DNA of 64,000 bases from G965216905 sp965216905 (GCA_965216905.1 OZ244213.1:1302001-1366000); one strand, 5' to 3'; counted from the stretch's first letter, positions 17,490 through 27,541 are shown. Numbers and translations: made by a program. The notes: a model not told the origin generated them from the letters alone.

Positions 17490-18508
17490 GGCATCCAGCC
17501 CGAGGCGACCAGCCCCTCGGACTGATCCAAGCCGAGGGCGAGATTGGCGGCCTGAACGGCCTGTCCGGCCGCCCCCTTCACGAGGTTGTCGATGGCCGCC
17601 TGGGCGATGATCGACCCGGCACGGTCGTCCACCCAGGCGCTCACGAACGCCCGGTTGGAGCCAACCGCCCACCGCGTCTGGGGTGGGCGGTCGACGACGA
17701 CCACGAACGGTGAATCTCGGTATGCATCGTGTAGCGCATCAGTCAGATCGGGGCGCGTCACCCCCGGAACGGCCGGCATCGTGACGGTGGCCAGTTCGCC
17801 GCGCTGCATGGGTACCAAATGCGGAGTGAAAACCACGGATCGTGCGACGCCGGTCGTCGCCTCGATACCCATCTCGATCTCCGGGCGGTGCCGGTGCGTG
17901 CCGATTCCGTAGCCCCGCACCCCTTCGGCCACCTCACCGAACAACAGGTCTTCCCGCAGCGACCGTCCCGCCCCCGAAACCCCCGAGAGGCAGTCGGCGA
18001 CGACGACACCCGGCGCGACGACGCCGGCGGTCAGCAGTGGAACCGAGGCCAGGAGCACTGCCGTCGGATAGCACCCGGGGCCGGCGATTCTGCTCTGCTC
18101 GGCGACGTCGAAGAGTTCCGGCAGCCCATATACCCAGTCCCCCAGCCGGTCCGGCGCCGGGTGTGGCGTGCCGTAGGCGAGCCGGTAGCGGGCGTCGGTA
18201 TCCAGGCGGTAGTCGCTCCCGAGATCGACGACCACCATGCCCCGGTCCGCCAAGCGGCTCCCGATGTCCCACGATGCACCGTGCGGCAGTGCCAAGAACG
18301 CGATGTCGAGGGGTGGGAGGTCGTCGACCTCCGATCCCCCGAGCAGTCGATCTCCCCCCAACAGCTGCGGATGGACATCCGACAGCCGTGCACCCTTCCG
18401 GCTGTGAGCGCCGAGGTGCACGACCTCCATGGCGCGGTGTCCGTCGAGGATGCGAACGACCTCACCGCCCGCATACCCGGATGCACCCAGCACGCCCGCG
18501 GCGATCAC
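17486..18508 (-). CDS. argC: N-acetyl-gamma-glutamyl-phosphate reductase
   Basis: ArgC (340 residues) reduces N-acetylglutamyl phosphate to the semialdehyde with NADPH. The N-terminal Rossmann motif is GVLGASGYAGGEVVR and the catalytic Cys is C146 in IAGPGCYPTA. PHGASW and the C-terminal FTPHLVPMQRGE segment also match. The GTG at 18508 gives the expected N-terminus. The 55 bp between it and the cca stop hold the argC promoter with an ARG box on its -10. It is the first gene of argC-J-B-D. Confidence 0.96.
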   Translation of the reverse strand: MIAAGVLGASGYAGGEVVRILDGHRAMEVVHLGAHSRKGARLSDVHPQLLGGDRLLGGSEVDDLPPLDIAFLALPHGASWDIGSRLADRGMVVVDLGSDYRLDTDARYRLAYGTPHPAPDRLGDWVYGLPELFDVAEQSRIAGPGCYPTAVLLASVPLLTAGVVAPGVVVADCLSGVSGAGRSLREDLLFGEVAEGVRGYGIGTHRHRPEIEMGIEATTGVARSVVFTPHLVPMQRGELATVTMPAVPGVTRPDLTDALHDAYRDSPFVVVVDRPPQTRWAVGSNRAFVSAWVDDRAGSIIAQAAIDNLVKGAAGQAVQAANLALGLDQSEGLVASGWMP

Positions 18509-18539
18509 CTATTCACCATCCGCTGGCACCATCCCCTGG

Positions 18540-18560
18540 ATTATACGCATATGCGTATAA
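18540..18560 (-). promoter_or_regulatory. ArgR operator and -10 of the argCJBD promoter
   Basis: TTATACGCATATGCGTATAA (18541-18560) is a perfect 20-bp palindrome in the cca-argC gap. On the minus strand its distal arm contains an exact TATAAT -10 box (18545-18540). Transcription would begin near 18533, leaving a leader of about 25 nt. An ArgR hexamer bound here would block RNA polymerase. The same core sits at the argR start. The sequence is seen directly; its role is inferred from position and its match to ARG-box symmetry. Confidence 0.85.
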
Positions 18561-18563
18561 GGC

Positions 18564-19967
18564 TCATGCCGGTTCGCCCGGATCATCGAGTCCCCGCTCG
18601 GTCGCCCACTGCCGCACCAGGTCGAAGGCCTCGGACTCGTCGTACGGTCCTTCCTCGATGCGGCGCTCCAGCAGCAGATCCATGACCTCCCCCACCAGTG
18701 GCCCCGGTTGGATCCCGAGGTAGGCGATGACCTGGTGGCCATCGATCGGCGGGCGCAGTCTGGCAAGTTCCTCCTGAGCTTCCAACGTCGCGATCCGGTC
18801 CTCGAGTTCATCGATTCGCCGTTGAATCGCCTCGGCCCGCCGCTGACTGGCGGTCGTCACGTCACACCGAACCAGCTCGTTCAGATCGTCGAGCAGGTGG
18901 CCGGCGTCGCGCACATACCGTCGGACGGCCGAGTCGCTCCAGCCCATCTTGAGCGTGTGGGGTCGCAGGTGCAGGAAGACCAGTCGAGAAACATCGGCGA
19001 CCACGTCCTTGGGGTACCGCAGTGCCCGCAGTCGCTCCCGGGCCATCCTGGCCCCCACCACCTCGTGATGGTGGAAGGTGACACCGCGTCCCACATACCG
19101 ACGGGTATCGGGCTTGCCGATGTCGTGGAGGAGCGCGGCGAGACGCAGCCGAAGGTTGCCCTCGCCGGCCTTCTGGGTGACCGCCACCGTGTGGGCGAGT
19201 ACGTCCTTGTGACGATGGACCGGGTCCTGCTCCATCGCCAACGCTCGCAGCTCGGGGAGAAAGCGGTCGATCAACCCGGTGTCCAGCAGTCCCCACAACG
19301 CCGGCCCCGGATCGGGGGCGACGATCAGCTTCGAGAACTCGTCGCGAATGCGCTCGGCAGAGACGATGTCCAGCCGGTCGGCCATCGCCGAGACGGCTCC
19401 GAGCGCCAGCGGGTCGGGCTCGAACCCCAGTGTCGCCTGGAACCGAAACAGCCGCAGCATCCGCAGCGGATCCTCGCCGAAGGAGATCGACGGATCGAGC
19501 GGCGTCCGCAGCACCCGGCCCGCCAGATCGGACAAACCTCCGTTCGGATCGACCACGGTGGCGCCGGGGAGCCGCAGCGCCACGGCGTTCACGGTGAAGT
19601 CGCGCCGTTCGAGGTCGTCCTCCACCCGGTCGGCGAAGCGAACGCGTGGCTTGCGAGAGTCCTCGACGTACAGCTCCTTTCGGTACGTCGTGATCTCGAC
19701 CGTGGTGGCGCCGAGCTTCGCTCCGACGGTGCCGAACCGCTCGCCCACCGTGTAGAGGGCGTCCACATGCGGGCCGATGACGGCCTTGATCGCTTCGGGT
19801 CGGGCGTCGGTGGTGAAGTCGAGGTCGGGGCTGCGAAGTCCCAGGAACGCATCTCGAACCGAGCCGCCGACGAGGTACAGCTCGTGTCCGGCAGCGTGAA
19901 AGCGTTCGGCCAGGACGACCGACGGGCTCCCCGGCTCGACCAACCAACGAAGGCGGTCGGGGATCAT
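18564..19967 (-). CDS. cca: CCA tRNA nucleotidyltransferase (PcnA/Cca type)
   Basis: This 467-residue class II nucleotidyltransferase adds or repairs the CCA end of tRNAs. Visible are YLVGGSVRDAFLG and DLDFTTDA (catalytic Asp pair), then RRDFTVNA and EDPLRMLRLFRFQATLGF (RNA-binding neck). An HD domain (HRHKDVLAHTVAV, LLHDIGKP) follows, then a C-terminal coiled coil (about 375-405) rich in Arg and Glu. Its position near the origin, left of sigM, matches pcnA of mycobacteria. The ATG at 19967 gives the family N-terminus. Confidence 0.95.
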   Translation of the reverse strand: MIPDRLRWLVEPGSPSVVLAERFHAAGHELYLVGGSVRDAFLGLRSPDLDFTTDARPEAIKAVIGPHVDALYTVGERFGTVGAKLGATTVEITTYRKELYVEDSRKPRVRFADRVEDDLERRDFTVNAVALRLPGATVVDPNGGLSDLAGRVLRTPLDPSISFGEDPLRMLRLFRFQATLGFEPDPLALGAVSAMADRLDIVSAERIRDEFSKLIVAPDPGPALWGLLDTGLIDRFLPELRALAMEQDPVHRHKDVLAHTVAVTQKAGEGNLRLRLAALLHDIGKPDTRRYVGRGVTFHHHEVVGARMARERLRALRYPKDVVADVSRLVFLHLRPHTLKMGWSDSAVRRYVRDAGHLLDDLNELVRCDVTTASQRRAEAIQRRIDELEDRIATLEAQEELARLRPPIDGHQVIAYLGIQPGPLVGEVMDLLLERRIEEGPYDESEAFDLVRQWATERGLDDPGEPA

Positions 19968-20044
19968 GAGGCGAGTGTAGGCGCCGGTCGCCGGCCGCCA
20001 CCCCGAGGGTCCAGGAGTCGCCGGCCGGCTCTACGCTCCGACCG

Positions 20045-20773
20045 ATGAGCGAGTCGTTGCACCCGGAGCGGTGGGAGTTTCGCGAGCGATCCGTCTACTC
20101 ATTTCGCCGGAGCGGCGTCTCGGAGGCAGTGATCCTCGTTCATGAACTCCCGGGACTGTCGCCGAGCTGTATCGACCTGGGACGATCACTCTTCGTACAG
20201 GGATTCACGGTCCACATGCCACTGCTCTTCGGCGAGTACGGACAGTCCGACGCCGTGGCCGGACTCCGACAGATGTGGTGCCTCCGGCACGAGTTCGAGT
20301 TGTTCCGAGCGGGACGGACCAGCCGGATCGTCGAATGGCTCCGTCCGCTGACCGACCACGTGGCAGATGGTGACCGAAAGGTGGGCCTCATCGGGATGTG
20401 CGCCACCGGTGGTCTGGTGCTGGCGATGATGCACGAACCCGGCGTCGGAGCCGCGGTCGCGGCGCAACCATCCCTCCCGTTCCGGATCTTCTGGACACGT
20501 CGAGATCGATCGGTGATCGGCACCGATCCCGACGATCTCCAGCGCGCGTCGGATTCCGACACGCCGCTCATCGTGACTCGGTTCGAGCGCGACCCCCTCT
20601 GCCCCGCCAACCGGGTGCTGGCGACGTCGGACGTCTTCGACGACGGCGGGCGCGACCTCCGCGTCCGCCAGTTTCCGGGATGGCGTCACGCCACCCTCAC
20701 CGACGACGCATCACACGCCACCGGTCTCTTCGACGAGCTGGTGGGCTTCCTGCGGCTCCACCTCGCCGGATGA
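20045..20773 (+). CDS. Dienelactone hydrolase family protein
   Basis: This 242-residue cytosolic alpha/beta hydrolase has the DLH pattern. VHELPGLSP follows the first strand. The nucleophile is a Cys, C119 in GLIGMCATGG, not a Ser. The Asp/His region near the C-terminus is FPGWRHATLTDDASH. DLH enzymes hydrolyse cyclic esters in chlorocatechol breakdown, but isolated members often have other esters as substrates. No aromatic-degradation genes are nearby. It stands alone, divergent from cca. Confidence 0.85.
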   Translation: MSESLHPERWEFRERSVYSFRRSGVSEAVILVHELPGLSPSCIDLGRSLFVQGFTVHMPLLFGEYGQSDAVAGLRQMWCLRHEFELFRAGRTSRIVEWLRPLTDHVADGDRKVGLIGMCATGGLVLAMMHEPGVGAAVAAQPSLPFRIFWTRRDRSVIGTDPDDLQRASDSDTPLIVTRFERDPLCPANRVLATSDVFDDGGRDLRVRQFPGWRHATLTDDASHATGLFDELVGFLRLHLAG

Positions 20774-20782
20774 ACCCCCGGC

Positions 20783-21865
20783 TCAGCCGACCTCGACCCC
20801 CGCCTCCATGGCCTTCGCCCGAAACTCATGCGAGTTGCGGACGTGCGGCAGGGCGGCCATCACGGCCACTCGGCGTCGCTTCACGAGATCGAGGAGTGCC
20901 TGGTCGAAGGTCTGCATCCCGAAGTAGTCGCTCTCCTTGATGATCTCGACGTAGGACGACGCCGGCGCTCCGCCGACCACCAGCTCCGCCACCCTTGGAT
21001 TGGTCGTCAGCACTTCGGTGGCGAGCACCCGGCCGCCCTCCGCTCCCTCCAGGATTCGCTGCGAGACGATGCCGACCAGGTTGTCGGCGAGTTGCTTCCT
21101 GGCGGTCCGCTCCTGATGCGGCGGGTAGTACTCGATGATCCGGTTCACCGTGTCGACGGGATCGGCGGTGTGCATGGCACCGACCACCAGGTGCCCGGTC
21201 TCCGCCGCGGTGATCGCCGCCGCCGCGGTGTCGTAGTCGTTGATGATCGACATCATGATGACGTCGGCGTTCTGACGGAGAGCGCTGGACACCGCCGAAC
21301 GGAAGTCGGGTGTGTCGACGCCCACCTCGCGCTGGGTGACGACGGCCATCTTGTCCGGGAAGAGAACCTCGATCGGGTCCTCGATCGTGATGATGGAGAC
21401 CGGCCGAGTCCGATTGATGTGCTCGATGATCGAAGCCATCGTGGTGGTCCGTCCGGACCCGGAAGGTCCCGTCACGAGGAGCAGCCCGCGAGTGTTGCCG
21501 GCCAGCTTCTCGATCACCGGGGGCAGCCCCAGCCGGTCCAGCGGAGGGGCCCCGGGAACCACCCGGCGCATCACCAGCGTGATCGAGCCGCGCTGACGGT
21601 ATGCACTGACGCGAAAACGGCCCAGGTCGTGACGCCCATATGCGAAGTCGACCTCACCGTCCTCCTCGAACCGCTTCGACACCCGCTCGTCGAAGATGAT
21701 CTCGGCGATCGCCTTCGTGTCGGCGGGTCGCAGCGACGGAAGATCCTCCATGCGGCGCAGCTCGCCGTCGATTCGGATCACCGGCGGGGAGCCCACCTTC
21801 AGGTGGACGTCGGAGGCGTTCGCTTCGACGGCACGGCGCAGCAGATCGTCGAATGTCATGGCCAT
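20783..21865 (-). CDS. PilT-like ATPase with altered Walker motifs
   Basis: This 360-residue protein matches the PilT retraction ATPase along its whole length: an N-terminal PAS-like domain with ASDVHLKVGSPP, then the secretion-ATPase core. The Asp box (TIEDPIEVLF, 160-169) and His box (AAETGHLVVGAMHTADP, 220-236) are intact. The Walker A motif is GPSGSGRTTT (133-142), with Arg139 where the nucleotide-binding Lys belongs. The Walker B region reads DVIMMSIINDYDT instead of DVILVGEMRDLET, so the catalytic Glu is missing. It may be a non-hydrolysing or regulatory relative. No other pilus gene is in the window. The ATG at 21865 was chosen over a long in-frame extension because it gives the PilT N-terminus. 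Confidence 0.85.
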   Translation of the reverse strand: MAMTFDDLLRRAVEANASDVHLKVGSPPVIRIDGELRRMEDLPSLRPADTKAIAEIIFDERVSKRFEEDGEVDFAYGRHDLGRFRVSAYRQRGSITLVMRRVVPGAPPLDRLGLPPVIEKLAGNTRGLLLVTGPSGSGRTTTMASIIEHINRTRPVSIITIEDPIEVLFPDKMAVVTQREVGVDTPDFRSAVSSALRQNADVIMMSIINDYDTAAAAITAAETGHLVVGAMHTADPVDTVNRIIEYYPPHQERTARKQLADNLVGIVSQRILEGAEGGRVLATEVLTTNPRVAELVVGGAPASSYVEIIKESDYFGMQTFDQALLDLVKRRRVAVMAALPHVRNSHEFRAKAMEAGVEVG

Positions 21866-21981
21866 GGATGTGTTCCCCGTTCGCTTCGATTGCTCACCCT
21901 GTCGTCCGTTGGAGCGCCGGCTCAAGGAGAAGGGCGGGGGAAGACCATCGTCGATCCGACGCCGACCAAACCGGTTCCCGG

Positions 21982-23052
<1,071 letters not shown>

Positions 23053-23139
23053 CCCCGTCTCCGAAGAGGCTCGCTCGACTGGCTGATCATGACGCTACTT
23101 TGCCACCGTGCAGAGCATGACATGAGCCGAGGAGACCGT

Positions 23140-23904
23140 GTGTCCGTTCGCGGGTCGTGGCCGGGACCCCTCATTCTCCGACAGGGATGGGCGCGGGCCC
23201 ACGCTCGGCCATGGAACGATGCGAGTCCCGACGCATCGCTCCGCCTCGACCGAGGCAGTGCCGGTTTCCTCCGCGGTTGTGTCGACGCCCTGGCCGGCTT
23301 CGATGTCCCGGCCGTCAAATCCGTCCCTCTCTACCGGAGCTCGACCGCCGTATGGTTCCGAGCCGGGTTCCATCCTCATCGTGAACTCCTGCTGCTCGAG
23401 CGGCGGCTGGACGGGCCGTTCCGTGAGTCTCGACCGTCATCGGTCGGGGTATGGACCGGTGATTCGTGGATCGAGGCGATGCTCTGGATCGACGAAGCGG
23501 CGTTCGATCCGGAGTGGCAACTCGGACGGCAGGGCCTGATCGAAGCGCACCAAGCGGCCTCGAGCAGCGTCCTCCTCACCGACGGCACTCCCCATCGGGT
23601 CCGGCCCACGGGGTTTGCCATCGTCGGGACCTCGGGCAGTATCGGATACCTCCAACGGTTGGCAGTCGCTCCGGCGAGGCAAGGGAGCGGGCTGGGGCGA
23701 GACCTGCTGATGGGGGCGCTCCGATGGGCGCGGGGGCGGGGAGCGCGTACCATGCTCGTGAACACCCAACCAGAGAACCGACGGTCCCTCGGCCTGTACG
23801 AATCCGAGGGGTTCGAGGTCCTGGCCGACCGGCTCTCCGTTCTCCGAGCCGAGACCCGAACCCCGAAACCCAACCAATTGCCCTCCGAACCAATCCGGCC
23901 TTGA
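23140..23904 (+). CDS. GNAT-family acetyltransferase
   Basis: This protein of about 254 residues has one clear GNAT domain in its C-terminal half. GYLQRLAVAPARQGSGLGRDLL is the acetyl-CoA loop (motif A), and NTQPENRRSLGLYESEGFE is the C-terminal signature. The N-terminal half resembles a second, degenerate GNAT fold, as in mycothiol-synthase-type double GNATs, but I cannot assign MshD. The GTG at 23140 is preceded by AGGAG at 5 nt; an ATG at 23122 is the alternative. The stop lies 10 bp before degV. The substrate is unknown. Confidence 0.8.
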   Translation: MSVRGSWPGPLILRQGWARAHARPWNDASPDASLRLDRGSAGFLRGCVDALAGFDVPAVKSVPLYRSSTAVWFRAGFHPHRELLLLERRLDGPFRESRPSSVGVWTGDSWIEAMLWIDEAAFDPEWQLGRQGLIEAHQAASSSVLLTDGTPHRVRPTGFAIVGTSGSIGYLQRLAVAPARQGSGLGRDLLMGALRWARGRGARTMLVNTQPENRRSLGLYESEGFEVLADRLSVLRAETRTPKPNQLPSEPIRP

Positions 23905-23914
23905 CAGGACACCG

Positions 23915-24745
23915 ATGATCAGGATCGTCACCGACACCGCCGCCGACCTCCCCGCCGAGATCGTCGCCGCCCACGGCATCACCGTGGTCCCTCTCTCCGT
24001 CCGCTTCGGCGAAGACGTATTGCGGTCGGACGTCACCCCGTCTGAGTTCTGGCGGCGGCTGGCTGCGGCCGATCGCCTTCCGGAGACGGCCCCGGCCACC
24101 ACCGGGGCGTTCGTCGACACCTTCCGCCGACTCACCGACGAGGGCGCCGACGGGATCGTCACCGTCAGCCTCTCCTCGGCGGTCTCGGCCACATACGAAT
24201 CAGCCGTGCTGGCCGCCGAGCGAGTGGCCGACGAGGTGGCGGTCCGGGTGGTCGATTCGCAGTCGGTATCCATGGCCCTCGGGCTCCAGGTCACTGCCGC
24301 CGCCGCCACCGCCGCGGCCGGTGGATCCCTCGACGAGGTGGCGCTCACCGCCACCGACGCCGCTTCGAAGACCAACTTCTTCGCGGCGGTCGACACCCTC
24401 ACCTACCTGCGGCGGGGCGGAAGCGTCGGTCCGGTATCTGCCGCGCTCGGCCGACTCCTGGGGATCAAACCACTGTTCCAGTTCGTCGATGGAGCCATCG
24501 CCCCGGCCGGTCGTGCCCGAACCCGTGCCGGCGCCATCGGTGCCATCGTCGACAAGGCCTTCGACCTGGCCGATCGCCTGGATGCGCTGTCGGTGGTACA
24601 CGGGCACGCGGACGATGTCGAGGAACTGCTCGACCGGCTTCGCAGTGTCCTTCCCGACACCAATCCGATCGTCGCCGAACTCGGTCCGGTCGTCGGTACA
24701 CATGCTGGCCCGGGCGCGATCGGAATCGCCTACCGGCTGACCTGA
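23915..24745 (+). CDS. DegV family fatty-acid-binding protein
   Basis: This 276-residue protein has the DegV fold: IVTDTAADLP at the N-terminus, then FVDTFRRL, VSLSSAVSATYESA, VDSQSVSMALGLQV and LRRGGSVGPVSAALGRLLGIKPL. DegV/FakB proteins bind a fatty acid and, with FakA kinase, present it for phosphorylation to acyl-phosphate, the substrate of PlsY. No FakA is in this window. The stop overlaps the next start (ATG at 24745). The link to the two PlsY-like proteins at 5.4-6.7 kb is only suggestive. Confidence 0.92.
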   Translation: MIRIVTDTAADLPAEIVAAHGITVVPLSVRFGEDVLRSDVTPSEFWRRLAAADRLPETAPATTGAFVDTFRRLTDEGADGIVTVSLSSAVSATYESAVLAAERVADEVAVRVVDSQSVSMALGLQVTAAAATAAAGGSLDEVALTATDAASKTNFFAAVDTLTYLRRGGSVGPVSAALGRLLGIKPLFQFVDGAIAPAGRARTRAGAIGAIVDKAFDLADRLDALSVVHGHADDVEELLDRLRSVLPDTNPIVAELGPVVGTHAGPGAIGIAYRLT

Positions 24746-26052
24746 TGCCCCCTCCCCTCCCCGACCGATACGCCCTCGAGGTCCGGCTCGGCCGGGACGG
24801 GGACATCGAAGAATGGCTCGCAACGGACGTGTCGCTGGATCGGCCCGTGCAGATCAGGGTGCTGGGTCCCGACGCCTCGGACGCCCGCAGGCGCCAGTTC
24901 CTCGAATCGGTGCGCGGCGCCGCCGCGGTCAACCACCCACACCTGACATGGGTGTTCACCGCCGGAGAGACACCGGGTGGCGTGTACGCCGTCTCCGAGT
25001 GGACCGGTGCGATCTCCCTCGCGGATCGACTGGAATCGGGCGACACCGTCGACGTGCACGAGTTTCTCCCGAACGCGGCGGGACTGGCCGAGGGTCTGGC
25101 GGCCCTTCACGCCGCCGGGATGGTGCACGGTGCGATCGAACCGTCGTGCGTCTATCACTCGGTCGACCATCCCGCCAAGCTGGGCGGTGTCGGCCGGCCG
25201 AACACCAACCGGACCGCAGCCGATGACGTCCGCTCGCTGGCCGTCACGCTCGAGGAGGCCCTGACCGGGCAACCGTCCGGAGGCCCACCTCCCTCGGAGA
25301 TCGTCGACGGCCTGAGTACCGCGGTCGACAATGCCCTCCGCCGCGCCCGACAGGGCCTCACGACCGCCCGGCAACTCGCCGACGAACTGGCGGCGGCACC
25401 ATCGCCAATTCGACCCAGCACCGAATCTCCCACGTTCTCCAGGCGACTCCTCTTCGGCGCCGTCGGGTTGGTGGTGGTCGCGGCCGCGCTGGTGTTCGTG
25501 ACCCGGCTCATGCTCGTCGGTTCGGGCTCGCCGGTGCTGGTACCGCAGGATGCGGCCACCAGTCCGACGCCCGTCGTCGAACCGTCGACGACCACCTCGA
25601 GCGTGCCGGGATCACCGACCGACCCGGCGCCGGTCCAGATCGCCGACGTGCGCTCGGCGGATCCGTTCGGCGGCAACGAAGAGAACGACGATGCCCTCGG
25701 CAATCTCACCGACGGCGACCCCACCACGACGTGGAGAACCGAGCAGTACCGAGAGCCCCTGTCGGCACTCAAGGATGGCGTCGGTGTGACGTTCCAGGTC
25801 GCGGGCCCGACGGACCGCATCGACCTGGCCGGGATCACGCCGGGTACGGACTATCGGCTGGGGTGGAACGCCGAGCCCGGCGTTCGGCCCGACGACTTCT
25901 CGGAAGTGGCTTCAGGACGAACCATCGGTGACCGCGTGGAGCTGCAACTTCCCCGTCGCGAGGGTGGATGGTGGCTTCTGTGGTTCACCGAGCTGCCACT
26001 CCAAGAGGACGTGCATTACGCCGAGCTGGCCGAAGTACGCTTCCTCGGATGA
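24745..26052 (+). CDS. Membrane pseudokinase with extracellular domain (MviN-tail homologue without the flippase)
   Basis: This 435-residue protein has an N-terminal kinase-like domain (about 8-215), one membrane helix (234-258), a Thr/Pro/Ser linker and an extracellular discoidin-like domain (ADPFGGNEENDD, then LTDGDPTTTWRTE). The kinase residues are lost: the VAIK position reads VQIR, the HRD loop reads HGAIEP (128-133), and DFG reads GGVG. In mycobacteria the same arrangement is the C-terminal half of MviN/MurJ (Rv3910), directly before sigM, where the phosphorylated pseudokinase recruits FhaA to control peptidoglycan synthesis. Here it is separate and no MurJ domain adjoins it. It overlaps sigM by ATGA. 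Confidence 0.8.
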   Translation: MPPPLPDRYALEVRLGRDGDIEEWLATDVSLDRPVQIRVLGPDASDARRRQFLESVRGAAAVNHPHLTWVFTAGETPGGVYAVSEWTGAISLADRLESGDTVDVHEFLPNAAGLAEGLAALHAAGMVHGAIEPSCVYHSVDHPAKLGGVGRPNTNRTAADDVRSLAVTLEEALTGQPSGGPPPSEIVDGLSTAVDNALRRARQGLTTARQLADELAAAPSPIRPSTESPTFSRRLLFGAVGLVVVAAALVFVTRLMLVGSGSPVLVPQDAATSPTPVVEPSTTTSSVPGSPTDPAPVQIADVRSADPFGGNEENDDALGNLTDGDPTTTWRTEQYREPLSALKDGVGVTFQVAGPTDRIDLAGITPGTDYRLGWNAEPGVRPDDFSEVASGRTIGDRVELQLPRREGGWWLLWFTELPLQEDVHYAELAEVRFLG

Positions 26053-26630
26053 CCGAGGCTGCCGAGCACGAACGGAACCTCGACCTCATCCGGCAGGTGG
26101 CTCGAGGCGATCGAGACGCCTTTGATGAGCTGATGCGAACCCACGAAGACTTGATCTTCTCGGTCTGCCTTCGAATCATGGGATCACGGGATGCGGCCCT
26201 CGACGCCACTCAGGAGACGCTCTTGACCGTCTTCCGGAAGGCCGCTCAGTTCCGAGGTGACTCGGCGTTCACCACCTGGCTCTACCGAGTCACCACCAAC
26301 ACCTGCTACGACGAGCTCCGCAAGGCCAAACGGCGACGGACCGAACCACTACCCGAGTTCCACGATCCGGTGGACATCCGGGTCGGTGATGACCTGGCGG
26401 CCGTCGAGTCGGCACCGACGATCGAGGCGGCACTCGCCGAGCTGGCGCCCGATTTCCGAGCTGCGGTCGTACTCTCTGACATACAGGGCATGTCCATGGC
26501 CGAGATCGCCGAGGCGCTCGAGCTTCCGATCGGCACGGTCAAGTCCCGCGTGTTCCGAGCTCGTCGCCAATTGGCGACGAGTCTCGGGAACCACCGGCAG
26601 CATTCGCGACGTCCAAGCGACGACTCATGA
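26049..26630 (+). CDS. sigM: ECF sigma factor, SigM-like
   Basis: This 193-residue RNA polymerase sigma factor has region 2 (DAFDELMRTHEDLIFSVCLR, then DATQETLLTVFRKAAQFRG and TWLYRVTTNTCYDELRK) and region 4 (LSDIQGMSMAEIAEALELPIGTVKSRVFRARRQL). The ATG at 26049 overlaps the pseudokinase stop; an open extension upstream is in a coding shadow. Its stop overlaps the putative anti-sigma gene by ATGA. Position between the MviN-type pseudokinase and trxB matches sigM of mycobacteria. It is probably released from the membrane anti-sigma by a cell-surface or redox signal. Confidence 0.92.
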   Translation: MTEAAEHERNLDLIRQVARGDRDAFDELMRTHEDLIFSVCLRIMGSRDAALDATQETLLTVFRKAAQFRGDSAFTTWLYRVTTNTCYDELRKAKRRRTEPLPEFHDPVDIRVGDDLAAVESAPTIEAALAELAPDFRAAVVLSDIQGMSMAEIAEALELPIGTVKSRVFRARRQLATSLGNHRQHSRRPSDDS

Positions 26631-27541
26631 CCGACCACTTCGACGACACTCGCCCACTCGACCACACGCATCACGACGTGGAACTGGTCGCCGCCTACGC
26701 GTCCGGCGCGGTGGACGACGTCGTCGACGAGCGTCGCGCCGCCGAGTGGCTGGAGCGGTGCCCGGTATGCCAGGAGGAGTTCGAACTCCAGAACGGAGTC
26801 GAGCGGATGCTCGCCGGGATCGAGCGGCCGGCGATGACCGACGAGGAGCGGCGCCGGCTCCACGCCGGCGTGGCGGCCGACCTCGACTCGGCCGACATCG
26901 GGGCAACGGTGATCGATCTGAAGTCCCGCCGTCAGCAGCGGTGGCTGACCACCGCGTCCGTGGCCGCCGTCAGCTTGGCCGCAGTGATCGGCGTCGTCGG
27001 TCTGTTGAGCAACGGCGGCACCGACGACGCCGGCATGGCCTCCGGCGACGAATCGGTGGCCGCCACCGAGGTACCGACGCAGCAGCGCGAGCTGGAACCC
27101 GGCGCAGCGGCCGATTTCGCCACCGAAGAGACCGCGGCCATGGCAGCGGCCGAGGAGATGGCCGAGGAGGCCGAGGACGAAGCGGTCGCAGGTTCCCTGG
27201 CGGCCGAGGACACCGACGCAGCAGAAGATCAGGCGCCGCCGATTCGAGAGGACCTGTCCGACCCGCAGACCCGGGAGAGCCTGCTGGCGTACATCGACGA
27301 AAGAATCGCCGACGTCGCCGAACGCACACCATTCCAACCGGTTTCGCCATCGGCGTTCTCCGATGCCGAATCGCCCGCACCGCAGTGCCTCACCGACGAC
27401 ATCGAAGACCTCCACCTCGTCATCGACACCAACCTCGACGGGGAGGATGTAGAGGTGTTCATCGTCGGTGCCAGCCCGGAGGAGTTGATGCCGCTCACGT
27501 TCCGAGCATCGAACTGCGACCCCCTCGTTCTCGACCCCTGA
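26627..27541 (+). CDS. Zinc-finger-type membrane anti-sigma factor
   Basis: This 304-residue protein has an N-terminal anti-sigma domain with a His and paired Cys in the zinc-binding order (HHDVELVAAYASGAVDD, then WLERCPVCQEEF). One membrane helix follows (ASVAAVSLAAVIGVVGLL, about 105-122), then an Ala/Glu-rich extracytoplasmic spacer and a small C-terminal domain. It should hold SigM at the membrane. It overlaps sigM by four bases, which allows matched synthesis. The position corresponds to Rv3912 of M. tuberculosis, but the extracellular part is not obviously similar. Confidence 0.85.
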   Translation: MTDHFDDTRPLDHTHHDVELVAAYASGAVDDVVDERRAAEWLERCPVCQEEFELQNGVERMLAGIERPAMTDEERRRLHAGVAADLDSADIGATVIDLKSRRQQRWLTTASVAAVSLAAVIGVVGLLSNGGTDDAGMASGDESVAATEVPTQQRELEPGAAADFATEETAAMAAAEEMAEEAEDEAVAGSLAAEDTDAAEDQAPPIREDLSDPQTRESLLAYIDERIADVAERTPFQPVSPSAFSDAESPAPQCLTDDIEDLHLVIDTNLDGEDVEVFIVGASPEELMPLTFRASNCDPLVLDP

